This document shows, in pieces, positions 26,196-35,154 of a stretch of DNA of 64,000 nucleotides. A program made the position numbers and the translations under genes. Each line of letters starts with the position of its first letter. Positions within the stretch are counted from its first letter, which is position 1. The stretch spans positions 1-64,000 of the forward strand of contig JAIXWW010000009.1 in assembly GCA_027491085.1 (NCBI GenBank), read 5' to 3'. The DNA is from Bacteroidota bacterium (lineage in GTDB: Bacteria > Bacteroidota > Bacteroidia > UKL13-3). Under the pieces are notes generated by a model that was not told the origin of the DNA, ran no database searches, and saw only the letters and a list, made by a program, of their open reading frames with translations.

Positions 26196-29015
26196 ATGCC
26201 TAAAGATACCAGCCTTAAATCAGTACTCATTATTGGAAGTGGACCTATTATTATTGGTCAAGCATGCGAATTTGATTATTCGGGAAGCCAAGCTGCTCGT
26301 TCATTAAAAGAAGAAGGAATTGAAGTTACCTTGATTAACTCTAACCCTGCTACTATTATGACGGATAAGGTTACAGCAGATAATGTTTACTTATTGCCGT
26401 TAACAGTTGAAAGTATTGAACAAATTTTAAAAGAGCGCCACATTGATGCAGTTTTACCAACTATGGGAGGTCAAACAGCGTTAAATTTAGCCATTGAAGC
26501 CGATGAAATTGGGCTTTGGGCAAAATACAATGTGCGCATGATTGGGGTTGATATTGATGCCATTAACACCACCGAAAACCGCGAGTTATTCCGCCAAAAA
26601 ATGATTGATATTGGGGTGCCTGTTGCTCAATCAAAAGTGGCAAACTCATTTTTAGAAGGAAAAGAAATTGCGCAAACAATTGGTTTCCCACTAGTTATAC
26701 GCCCTTCATTTACCTTAGGTGGAACAGGTGGAGGATTTGTACTTGATAAATCGGAATTAGATGCTGCTTTAAAACGTGGCTTAGAAGCTTCACCTACTCA
26801 CGAGGTCTTGGTTGAAAAAGCATTATTTGGTTGGCAAGAATATGAATTAGAATTATTACGAGATAATAATAATAACGTAACTGTAATTTGTACCATTGAA
26901 AATTTTGATCCAATGGGAATTCATACTGGGGATTCAATTACAGTTGCTCCAGCCATGACATTAAGCGATAGTACTTACCAACGCATGCGCGATATGGCTA
27001 TACACATGATGCGCAGTATTGGAAATTTTACGGGTGGATGTAATGTTCAGTTTGCAGTAAATCCTGAAGACGAGCAAATTATTTCAGTTGAAATTAATCC
27101 TCGTGTTTCGCGTTCATCGGCATTAGCAAGTAAAGCAACTGGTTATCCAATTGCAAAAATTGCAGCAAAATTGGCCATTGGTTATCATTTAGATGAACTA
27201 AAAAATCCAGTTACAAAAACTACTTCAGCATTTTTTGAACCTGCCATTGATTATGTAATTGTAAAAGTACCGCGTTGGAACTTTGATAAATTTAAAGGTG
27301 CTGATAAAACTTTAGGCTTACAAATGAAATCGGTGGGCGAAACCATGGGAATTGGCAGAACATTTACCGAGGCACTACAAAAAGCCATTCAATCGTTAGA
27401 AATTAAACGCAATGGTTTAGGAGCTGATGGATACGAACAAAAGAAATTAGAGGATATAGTTGACAAATTAAAAAACCCAAGTTGGGATAGAATATTTGCT
27501 GTAAAAGATGCCTTGAGTTTAGGCGTTCCAATATCATCAGTTGAGAAAATGACGCGTATTAGCCGTTGGTTCCTTAACCAGATTAGCGATATGGTGCATT
27601 TAGAAAATACTGCCAAACGTTTTAACGTAACCAATATGCCTAAAGAGGTAATGATTGAGTTGAAACAAAAAGGCTATAGCGATGCGCAAATAGCACATTT
27701 ATTAGGCGGAAATACTGTAGAAGACGATGTTTGGAACTTGCGCACACAAATGAATGTGAAACGTGTTTATAAAATGGTAGATACTTGTGCGGCTGAGTTT
27801 CCATCACCAACTAACTATTTTTACTCAAGCTTTGACCAAGAAGATGAAAGCGTAGTTAGCGATAAAAAGAAAGTAATTGTTTTAGGTTCAGGACCAAATA
27901 GAATTGGCCAAGGAATTGAATTTGATTATTGCTGTGTTCATGGACTTTTAGCCTCAAAGGAATGTGGTTACGAAGCCATCATGATTAACTGTAATCCTGA
28001 AACAGTTTCAACCGATTTTGACATGGCTGACAAATTGTATTTTGAGCCAATTTTCTGGGAACATATCCGCGAGATTATAGAAAAAGAAAAACCAGAAGGT
28101 GTAATTGTTCAATTAGGCGGTCAAACTGCACTGAAATTAGCTCGTAAATTACATGAGCATGGCATCAAAATTATAGGAACCAGTTTCCCTGATATGGATT
28201 TATCGGAAGATAGGGGTTCTTTCTCTGATTTATTAAAAGAATTAGATATTCCTTATCCAAATTATGGTGTGGCCGAAGATGCTGACGAAGCCATTGCGGT
28301 TGCCAATAAAGTTGGTTATCCTGTTTTAGTACGCCCAAGTTATGTATTAGGTGGACAAGGGATGAAAATTGTAATCAATGATGAAGATTTAGAAAAAGCG
28401 GTAATTGATTTATTGGGCGATTTACCTGGAAACCGTGTATTAATTGATCATTTTTTAGATAGAGCAGAAGAAGCCGAAATTGATTTGATTTGCGATGGCG
28501 AAACTGTTCATATTATAGGCATGATGGAACACATAGAACCTGCTGGTATTCACAGTGGTGATTCAAGTGCGGTATTACCTCCATTTAGCTTGAGCGAAAA
28601 TGTTCAAAAACAAATGGAAGATATTGCTACTAAATTGGCCTTTAAAATGAATATTAGAGGTTTGATGAATATGCAATTTGCCATTAAAAACGAAAAAGTG
28701 TATGTAATTGAAGCTAATCCACGCTCTAGTAGAACCGTTCCGTTCATCGCCAAAGCTTATGGCATAGCTTATGTAAATATTGCTACCAAAATAATGTTAG
28801 GCCAAAATAAATTAACCGACTTTACCTTTGAGAGAAAGCTAACTGGTTACGCCATAAAAGAACCTGTATTTTCGTTCAATAAATTCCCTAATGTAAATAA
28901 GGAATTAGGACCAGAAATGAAAAGTACCGGGGAAGCAATTAGATTTATAAAAGATTTGAACGACCCTCATTTCCGCCAATTACGTAGCGAAAAGAGTATG
29001 TTCTTAAGTAAATAA
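26196..29015 (+). CDS. carB: Carbamoyl-phosphate synthase large subunit, without MGS domain
   Basis: CarB makes carbamoyl phosphate from bicarbonate, ammonia (from CarA) and two ATP, for pyrimidine and arginine synthesis. Two homologous ATP-grasp halves are present: GSGPIIIGQACEFDYSG in the first and GSGPNRIGQGIEFDYCC in the second, with EINPRVSRSSALASKATGYP and EANPRSSRTVPFIAKAYG as metal/ATP-binding signatures. At 939 residues it stops about 130 residues short of the E. coli enzyme: the C-terminal allosteric MGS-like domain is missing and the protein ends at SEKSMFLSK, followed by a terminator. Shortened CarB is, from memory, usual for this phylum. CarA is not in the window. Confidence 0.96.
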   Translation: MPKDTSLKSVLIIGSGPIIIGQACEFDYSGSQAARSLKEEGIEVTLINSNPATIMTDKVTADNVYLLPLTVESIEQILKERHIDAVLPTMGGQTALNLAIEADEIGLWAKYNVRMIGVDIDAINTTENRELFRQKMIDIGVPVAQSKVANSFLEGKEIAQTIGFPLVIRPSFTLGGTGGGFVLDKSELDAALKRGLEASPTHEVLVEKALFGWQEYELELLRDNNNNVTVICTIENFDPMGIHTGDSITVAPAMTLSDSTYQRMRDMAIHMMRSIGNFTGGCNVQFAVNPEDEQIISVEINPRVSRSSALASKATGYPIAKIAAKLAIGYHLDELKNPVTKTTSAFFEPAIDYVIVKVPRWNFDKFKGADKTLGLQMKSVGETMGIGRTFTEALQKAIQSLEIKRNGLGADGYEQKKLEDIVDKLKNPSWDRIFAVKDALSLGVPISSVEKMTRISRWFLNQISDMVHLENTAKRFNVTNMPKEVMIELKQKGYSDAQIAHLLGGNTVEDDVWNLRTQMNVKRVYKMVDTCAAEFPSPTNYFYSSFDQEDESVVSDKKKVIVLGSGPNRIGQGIEFDYCCVHGLLASKECGYEAIMINCNPETVSTDFDMADKLYFEPIFWEHIREIIEKEKPEGVIVQLGGQTALKLARKLHEHGIKIIGTSFPDMDLSEDRGSFSDLLKELDIPYPNYGVAEDADEAIAVANKVGYPVLVRPSYVLGGQGMKIVINDEDLEKAVIDLLGDLPGNRVLIDHFLDRAEEAEIDLICDGETVHIIGMMEHIEPAGIHSGDSSAVLPPFSLSENVQKQMEDIATKLAFKMNIRGLMNMQFAIKNEKVYVIEANPRSSRTVPFIAKAYGIAYVNIATKIMLGQNKLTDFTFERKLTGYAIKEPVFSFNKFPNVNKELGPEMKSTGEAIRFIKDLNDPHFRQLRSEKSMFLSK

Positions 29016-29019
29016 AAAC

Positions 29020-29050
29020 AAAAAGCCACTTTTAAAAAGTGGCTTTTTTT
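29020..29050 (+). terminator. Terminator after carB
   Basis: AAAAGCCACTTT (from 29021) pairs with AAAGTGGCTTTT (to 29047) and is followed by a T run, starting 5 bases after the carB stop. Confidence 0.88.
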
Positions 29051-29132
29051 ATGCTCTACAATTGTAAAAATTCCATTTGAGAGTAATAGCAATATTTCGG
29101 TATCATTCTAAAAATGTAATTCTTTGTCTTGA

Positions 29133-29525
29133 CTAGAAAAAAGAATTAATATGATTGGCTATATCAAGCATTTCGCTACTACTTAAAGTCAATTTTTTAT
29201 TTGAGAAATTCATATCATTTACCTCGTTTATTGGAATCAAATGAATGTGTGCATGTGGCACTTCTAATCCAATAACAGTTACTCCAATCCTATTACATGT
29301 AATAGCCTTTTTCATTGCTATTGCTACTGACTTGGCAAATAAATGAAGTTGAATGAACGTTTCCTCATCCAAATCAAAAATATAATCAACTTGCACTTTA
29401 GGAATAACCAAAACATGACCTTTTGCAAGTGGGTTTATATCTAAAAAAGCCAAAAAAGAGTCATTTTCAGCTACCTTATAACAAGGAATTTGCCCCGCTA
29501 CTATTTTAGAAAATATACTTTCCAT
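29133..29525 (-). CDS. HIT family nucleotide hydrolase
   Basis: A 130-residue histidine-triad protein: SIFSKIVAGQIPCYKVAEND at the N-terminus, FLDINPLAKGHVLVIPK in the middle and the triad HAHIHLIP, where the central His is nucleophile. It hydrolyses nucleoside phosphoramidates or dinucleotides. I set the start at MESIFSKIV, the family N-terminus; 21 upstream codons overlap greA. The gap to the greA stop is 7 bases, so the two are one operon. Confidence 0.92.
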   Translation of the reverse strand: MESIFSKIVAGQIPCYKVAENDSFLAFLDINPLAKGHVLVIPKVQVDYIFDLDEETFIQLHLFAKSVAIAMKKAITCNRIGVTVIGLEVPHAHIHLIPINEVNDMNFSNKKLTLSSSEMLDIANHINSFF

Positions 29526-29532
29526 AAAAGCA

Positions 29533-30033
29533 CTAACTAAAAGAAATGGATAATATCTCCAATTTAATTGTTCCTGCAGGAGCAGCAATTTCTGCTAATT
29601 CTCCTACTTTTTTTCCTATTAGGCCAGCACCAATTGGTGATTTTACAGATATTTTTCCAATTTTAAAATCTGCCTCATTTTCAGAAACAATAATATAAGT
29701 AAATTCTTTTTTAACATTATGATTCAATACAAGTACTTTACTAAGCAACATAACTTTACTATTATCTAGTTTAGTTTCGTCTATAATTCTACTAATTGCT
29801 AAAAGTGATTCTACTTGAGAAATTTTTGTTTCTAAATGTCCTTGATCCTCCTTGGCAGCATGATATTCAGCATTTTCACTTAAATCACCTTTATCTCTTG
29901 CATCAGCAATTTGTTTTGAAATGAATGGACGTTGAACAAACTTTAAATCGTGAAGTTCTTTTTGTAATTTTTCGAAACCTTCTTTCGATAAATAATTTAA
30001 AGCCGGAGTTGCCGACAATGTTTTTTTGGCCAT
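29533..30033 (-). CDS. greA: Transcription elongation factor GreA
   Basis: GreA rescues backtracked RNA polymerase by stimulating transcript cleavage. The 166-residue protein has the N-terminal coiled coil with the acidic tip DKGDLSENAEYHAAKE, a following hinge and the C-terminal FKBP-like domain ending in IGKKVGELAEIAAPAG. The N-terminus (AKKTLSATPALNYLSKEG) is a little longer than in E. coli GreA. It precedes the HIT gene by 7 bases. Confidence 0.96.
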   Translation of the reverse strand: MAKKTLSATPALNYLSKEGFEKLQKELHDLKFVQRPFISKQIADARDKGDLSENAEYHAAKEDQGHLETKISQVESLLAISRIIDETKLDNSKVMLLSKVLVLNHNVKKEFTYIIVSENEADFKIGKISVKSPIGAGLIGKKVGELAEIAAPAGTIKLEILSISFS

Positions 30034-30061
30034 TTTTTATTTGAAATTTGATACGTTTTAA

Positions 30062-30100
30062 AACAAAAAGAAACGTTCGGATTAATAACCCGAACGTTTC
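30062..30100 (-). terminator. Terminator after the PorV-like gene
   Basis: GAAACGTTCGG (30070-30080) pairs with CCGAACGTTTC (30090-30100). Read on the minus strand it is followed by a T-rich tail (CTTTTTGTTTT). It lies 25 bases after the stop of the PorV-like gene and before greA, ending the surface operon. Confidence 0.85.
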
Positions 30101-30124
30101 AATTGATTAAACAAATATATATAA

Positions 30125-31222
30125 TTAATTGTTATTTCCCAATGCAAGTTTGAAGCCAATGCTATGGATACCATTAAAGATAACTGTTGGCTGGTAAGCA
30201 TAATCAATTGATAAAGCAGTTCCAGCATCGCTAATTGGCAAGTTAAAACCAACACCAAAACTTAAACCATACTGAGGGGTTCTGTAATCAGATGTACTGA
30301 AATTACCTTCTTGGTGAGCATAAGCTGTACGTAACATGAACATGTTTTTAAATGCATATTCTGTTCCTAATGAAATAATATTAGAAGAAAAAGCATTATA
30401 ATTAAAATTACCGTTAACGGTTAATTTATGATCGAAGCTTTCATCATTTTGATCTAATCTAAAATCGTAAGCTGCACCAATATTCGCTAGAGCAGGCATA
30501 TTAAAAGGTTGTGATCCAAATAATGTTTTGCGGGTAGCTCCCGTAGAAGTTACTGTAGTATTTGCTGTTAAACCAGTACCTTGATATGCAAAATCTGGTC
30601 CTAAATTACGAACTGCAATTCCAAATCTAAAATCTTGCTTTTTAATTTTTTTAGCAGCATTTAACGAGGTTTGGTATTGAACACCTGCATCTAATGTAAC
30701 TCCACTTGCATTTACACTAGAGGTTCCTTCACTAATATATCTAACTAATAAACCACCTGTAATTGAATTAGAAAATGTTTTAGAGTAAGCTAATCCCATA
30801 TTCAAAATTTGAGTAGTATAGGTACCTAAGGTCATATCAGGTGCTTCCGTAGTAGTAATTGGAATGCTTCCAATATCCCAATAAGTTAACGCCAACCCCA
30901 GTACACCACCGCTTCCATTCTCACCTAATGCTTGTGCAATACCAAAATTATTTAGGTACATATCAGTACCAACTAAATAACGTGTTTGAGATGCTTGGAT
31001 TTCCATTTTCTTTACATACGCCAAACCTCCAATATTTAAATAATATGATTCTAAACCACGTGCAGATGCGGTATTTGAACCTCCTAAACCTATACCTCTT
31101 ACATAAGGATTTACTAATAGTTGAGTTGCCCCAGCTCCACCAGCCCTATCTGGATTTCCTGCATTAGCAGTAGCCAACAATCCGAAACAGGCTACCAAAC
31201 TTTGTAAAATATACTTCTTCAT
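30125..31222 (-). CDS. PorV/PorQ-family outer-membrane protein
   Basis: A 365-residue protein with signal peptide (to ATANA) and repeated amphipathic strands of the PorV/PorQ (UPF0164) barrel family: GAGATQLLVNPYVRGIGLGG, SYYLNIGGLAYVKKMEIQAS and SFGVGFNLPISDAGTALSID, with a terminal strand GIHSIGFKLALGNN. PorV shuttles T9SS cargo and anchors it at the surface; this paralogue lies 72 bases after a T9SS cargo gene and downstream of a TonB-dependent receptor, so it may serve that cargo specifically. Residue-level assignment as PorV itself is not possible. Confidence 0.82.
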   Translation of the reverse strand: MKKYILQSLVACFGLLATANAGNPDRAGGAGATQLLVNPYVRGIGLGGSNTASARGLESYYLNIGGLAYVKKMEIQASQTRYLVGTDMYLNNFGIAQALGENGSGGVLGLALTYWDIGSIPITTTEAPDMTLGTYTTQILNMGLAYSKTFSNSITGGLLVRYISEGTSSVNASGVTLDAGVQYQTSLNAAKKIKKQDFRFGIAVRNLGPDFAYQGTGLTANTTVTSTGATRKTLFGSQPFNMPALANIGAAYDFRLDQNDESFDHKLTVNGNFNYNAFSSNIISLGTEYAFKNMFMLRTAYAHQEGNFSTSDYRTPQYGLSFGVGFNLPISDAGTALSIDYAYQPTVIFNGIHSIGFKLALGNNN

Positions 31223-31294
31223 ACGAGTAATTTATTTTAATATGATTTATTAAATGTACCCTCAATATAATTGAAGGTACATTATATTATTTTT

Positions 31295-34200
31295 TTAGAA
31301 TGAATCGAAATCTGCTGGACGCATTACCCCAAACCATTTAATAATTCTTTCACCAATTCCAGGTGCTTCAATGTGAATTAAATATACACCACTTGAAATA
31401 GGCACATTGGCATCATTGCGCAAATCCCATTCGATGTATGTTTTTGAATCATCATCTTTAGGAATTCTTCTTACCAAGAAACCACTTTGTGTATAAATAG
31501 AAACAATACATTTCTTTGGTGTGTTAATTATTTTAACTTTATTATCTAATGCATTACCTGGATCTTCATAACCACTGTAAGCATAATATGGATTTGGTGA
31601 TACGTTAACCATATCCATTGCCTTATTTGCAGCTTTACTATTATTTATTTTAGGAGCTATACTAGTAGTATTGAACTCATATAAAGGCTGACCACCGTTA
31701 ACTAAAGGTGTGTCAACATTAGCAGTAAATTTAGCATAAGGACGCTTTACACGAATTCTTACAGTTGCTTCATTAGGAACCAATCCATCAGCCATACTAA
31801 GTAGGTTAGAAGTTTGATTAACAACTGGAATTGTAACCCACATAAACTGCGATAAGAAATAACGTTTTTGTAATGTAGCTGGCTCTCCAGTTGAAGGATC
31901 AACATTTAATAAAGTTTTGTAAGTGGCACCCTCATCATATCTTGGACCACGGAACAATACATTATTACCTACTTTTAATTCTTTAGCACCCATAATATAA
32001 ATATGATGCTTACCTCCAAATGCAGGTATAGTTCCATTTGAATTTCTATCAAACCAATTTTTTGTAGGATTCCAAATCATGTCATTACCATTTTCATCAG
32101 GTAACGAAGAATCTTCACCAAAACAAATATTTAATCTTTCGCCTGTTTCAACATTGATTGCATATCCAGGAAACCAACTTAATCCAAAACTTCCTGATTC
32201 CGGTTTACCATTTTTATCAACTGAGGCAGAAGCCCTGATATTTCCTTTTGAAACATTACCAATATTTTGCTCTTTATTTTCTCCCATTTCTAATACAATA
32301 CAACGCGTCCATTTAGACTTGTCATTTGTAAAAACTACATCAACACCTTGTAAAGACGATAATGGATTATCTTCAGATATTTGATTAGTATTTGGCGTTA
32401 AACTAAAACCTGGGCCATAAGAAGCCTGTACTGATCCATTCTTAACAGCTTTAGCACACAATTCGAAAGGAGACCAAGTGGCACCAATCATATTACTGTA
32501 TTGTTTTCTTGGATCAATAGCAACTTTACTACCGCTTATTGACCTGAAGAAATCATGCTCATTTAAGTTTGTAAATTCTGGTGTTCCTGTATTTCCTGAT
32601 CTAATCCAATTAAAAGAAGGTAAAGACACAGACCCATCTGGTATTCCAGATAGCCAAGGATTAGTAGGATCAGAAAAAGTTAGAGTTGCATTTACAAACC
32701 CATTACTTAAATCTGAATTATTATTTGGATCTCCAGGAGCCGCTACTTGATTAACACTTATAGAAAGCCCTAACTCGTCAAAAATCTGCTCATTCTCTAT
32801 TTCTAAATTTCTTTTTCCAACGTATTTAACCCCAGTTTCAGTATTAATTATATACCATTTAGAAGTACTTCTAGCTAAGGAATCAGTAATTTTAGTATTT
32901 ACTGATGAATCGTTAATAAACAATCTAAAATTTGCCAAAGGAACTTTAAATGGATTAATTACTTTGATAGTAACAGGTCCTTGCCCCTCTATATATTTTG
33001 GCTTTCTAGAATAATATGGTGCAGATAATGCTTCTTCAATGGTTTGTTTAGATAAATTTATGAAATTACCTGCATTACCAATACCTTCAATTTTGGTTAA
33101 CGCTGGTCCACTTGAATAATCAGAATTTAATTCAGTGCCCTGTTGATGTCCATAAGGTAAATGAGGAGTAGCTGAAATAATTACTGGCTTTGAACCCGCT
33201 AAATATTGCAAGGCTTCTTGTGGACAATTACCAACTGCAGCATAAGGAATAATTAAATAATGATAGTTTTTGTAATTAACCAATGTTTGATCCGACTCTA
33301 CTGAGAACAAATCTTTGGTAATTTGGAATGAGTGACGTACACCTTTATCTTCACCACTAACCATTATTTTTTTAACATTACCCAAATCAGCATCATTTAC
33401 TGTATTAACAATAAAACCTATACCATCTTGGATATCACACTGAGTCACTAATCTAATCTGATCTCTGTCAGAAAAATCAGTAGGAGTTGCAGGCACTTTC
33501 AATTGGAAAATTTGATACCCTTGAAATTTATACTGAGTAGAATCAGCACACAATCCGGCTACTTTTGCAGAAAATGATTCTGGCCTGTCAGGATTTATAA
33601 TATTAAGAATTAACTCTCTATTCAATTCAGTAATTTTTACTGAATTATCTTCAAATTCTGGTCCTCTAAGTATTTTAAAATTATTTTTAAATAAAACTGT
33701 GGCTTTATCACTTGCTTCTTTTAGTAAATTAAACGAACCAGTAGCACCACCTGTAGTTGCACGAGCCCAAACTACACCTATCGTAACTCTGTTTACAGCA
33801 CCAGGCATTAACTTAAATGAACCTGCTGTTTGTAAAAACCTTCTATCTGCTGGTGTATTTCCTGCTGTTCTTTCAGTCCATAATGCTCTACCTGCAGGAT
33901 CTGTTGCTCCTGGAAACATATAACTTGCGGTATCAGAACCTCCTCTACCATTACCACCGTAGGTAATATTTTGACCATCTTTCCAACGACCATTCAAATA
34001 ATTCCAAAAATGAGAAGGAAGACTTGGATTACCTTGTTGAGATTGATTATTATCGTAATAAACAAATTTTGTTAAACCAATTTGTTTACCCTTTTCATTT
34101 AATGGTCCTTCAAAAAAATTAACTCCAATACTTGGTGGATTTAATCCATAACCTAATATACCCTCATCATTATCATCACCATTATAACAAATACCTAAAT

Positions 34201-35137
34201 TACGTTTAACATCACATTCTACATAATCATCCGAATAGTTACCTAAATCAGCATCAACCCATTGTCCAAATACACAACTATCGATTGCGTCTGTTCCTCG
34301 GTTAATGATTGTGGTTCTATAAAAAGTCATGTTATTAACCTCATCATTGGTAGCAAAACCAAATGCTTGCAAACGAAACTCTAAATTTAAAGGTAAACCT
34401 TGCGTTTCTGAATGTATATTACCTTTATCATTATAACAAATAAACATCATTTGATCTGGAATAGAAGCCAAACCATTTTCACCTTGGTTTAAAGTAGGAT
34501 AATCTCCATCATCAGAGCTATAGATAAAATCATTATTTGCATCGAAGAACGGTGCTAAAAATTTTGCTTCACCAACACCTCCATTACCTGGCCAAGTAGC
34601 TATATCAGCAGATGCTGCACCACCATTTTGGAAATTAGCAATTTCAGTACGAGTTACTGTCCAAACCTTATCAAACTCTTTACATCTTGCGGCAGCAATG
34701 GAAGCCGAACCATCAATTTGCAAAGGACCTGGGAAAAAATCATTACCAGTTTGACGATAAGTTTGAGCAGCCAAACGTAAGTTACCTTGTGTTATACCCC
34801 CAATCCATAATGCACCAGAGAACAATGAATTTTTCGCAACTTGACCTGTTTGAACCTTTGGAACTTCATAACGAGCATTGCTTAAATTCCACCACATATC
34901 GCCACCATTCAAAATAATAGTTCTTACATTATTAATGGCAAGTTCTTTTTGTGCTGTTGCAGGAGAACAACCTGCACCCATTTTTGATAATGGGTTAGAT
35001 TTTATATTAGGTAAAACATTTGAGGAATTTCCTGCAGACTTACCTAAACCAATATTTTCGCGGGCTTGTAAGCTTAAACCTAAACCTAAAGCACTTAATA
35101 CGAGTGTTGCTGTTTTTATATTTTTAAAGTTTAACAT
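31295..35137 (-). CDS. Large T9SS cargo protein
   Basis: A 1280-residue exported protein: signal peptide at 1-25 (LSALGLGLSLQA), a long beta-rich body with repeated Asn/Asp/Gly-containing loops (DANNDFIYSSDDGDYPTLNQ, Ca-binding-like), and a C-terminal sorting domain (CIVSIYTQSGFLVRRIPKDD ... SGVYLIHIEA). The latter resembles the type A CTD/FlgD-like fold used for secretion and surface attachment by T9SS. No enzyme active site is recognised. The gap to the receptor gene is 17 bases, and the PorV-like gene follows, so the three form one operon. Confidence 0.8.
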   Translation of the reverse strand: MLNFKNIKTATLVLSALGLGLSLQARENIGLGKSAGNSSNVLPNIKSNPLSKMGAGCSPATAQKELAINNVRTIILNGGDMWWNLSNARYEVPKVQTGQVAKNSLFSGALWIGGITQGNLRLAAQTYRQTGNDFFPGPLQIDGSASIAAARCKEFDKVWTVTRTEIANFQNGGAASADIATWPGNGGVGEAKFLAPFFDANNDFIYSSDDGDYPTLNQGENGLASIPDQMMFICYNDKGNIHSETQGLPLNLEFRLQAFGFATNDEVNNMTFYRTTIINRGTDAIDSCVFGQWVDADLGNYSDDYVECDVKRNLGICYNGDDNDEGILGYGLNPPSIGVNFFEGPLNEKGKQIGLTKFVYYDNNQSQQGNPSLPSHFWNYLNGRWKDGQNITYGGNGRGGSDTASYMFPGATDPAGRALWTERTAGNTPADRRFLQTAGSFKLMPGAVNRVTIGVVWARATTGGATGSFNLLKEASDKATVLFKNNFKILRGPEFEDNSVKITELNRELILNIINPDRPESFSAKVAGLCADSTQYKFQGYQIFQLKVPATPTDFSDRDQIRLVTQCDIQDGIGFIVNTVNDADLGNVKKIMVSGEDKGVRHSFQITKDLFSVESDQTLVNYKNYHYLIIPYAAVGNCPQEALQYLAGSKPVIISATPHLPYGHQQGTELNSDYSSGPALTKIEGIGNAGNFINLSKQTIEEALSAPYYSRKPKYIEGQGPVTIKVINPFKVPLANFRLFINDSSVNTKITDSLARSTSKWYIINTETGVKYVGKRNLEIENEQIFDELGLSISVNQVAAPGDPNNNSDLSNGFVNATLTFSDPTNPWLSGIPDGSVSLPSFNWIRSGNTGTPEFTNLNEHDFFRSISGSKVAIDPRKQYSNMIGATWSPFELCAKAVKNGSVQASYGPGFSLTPNTNQISEDNPLSSLQGVDVVFTNDKSKWTRCIVLEMGENKEQNIGNVSKGNIRASASVDKNGKPESGSFGLSWFPGYAINVETGERLNICFGEDSSLPDENGNDMIWNPTKNWFDRNSNGTIPAFGGKHHIYIMGAKELKVGNNVLFRGPRYDEGATYKTLLNVDPSTGEPATLQKRYFLSQFMWVTIPVVNQTSNLLSMADGLVPNEATVRIRVKRPYAKFTANVDTPLVNGGQPLYEFNTTSIAPKINNSKAANKAMDMVNVSPNPYYAYSGYEDPGNALDNKVKIINTPKKCIVSIYTQSGFLVRRIPKDDDSKTYIEWDLRNDANVPISSGVYLIHIEAPGIGERIIKWFGVMRPADFDSF

Positions 35138-35154
35138 AAAATTATTTTTAATAA

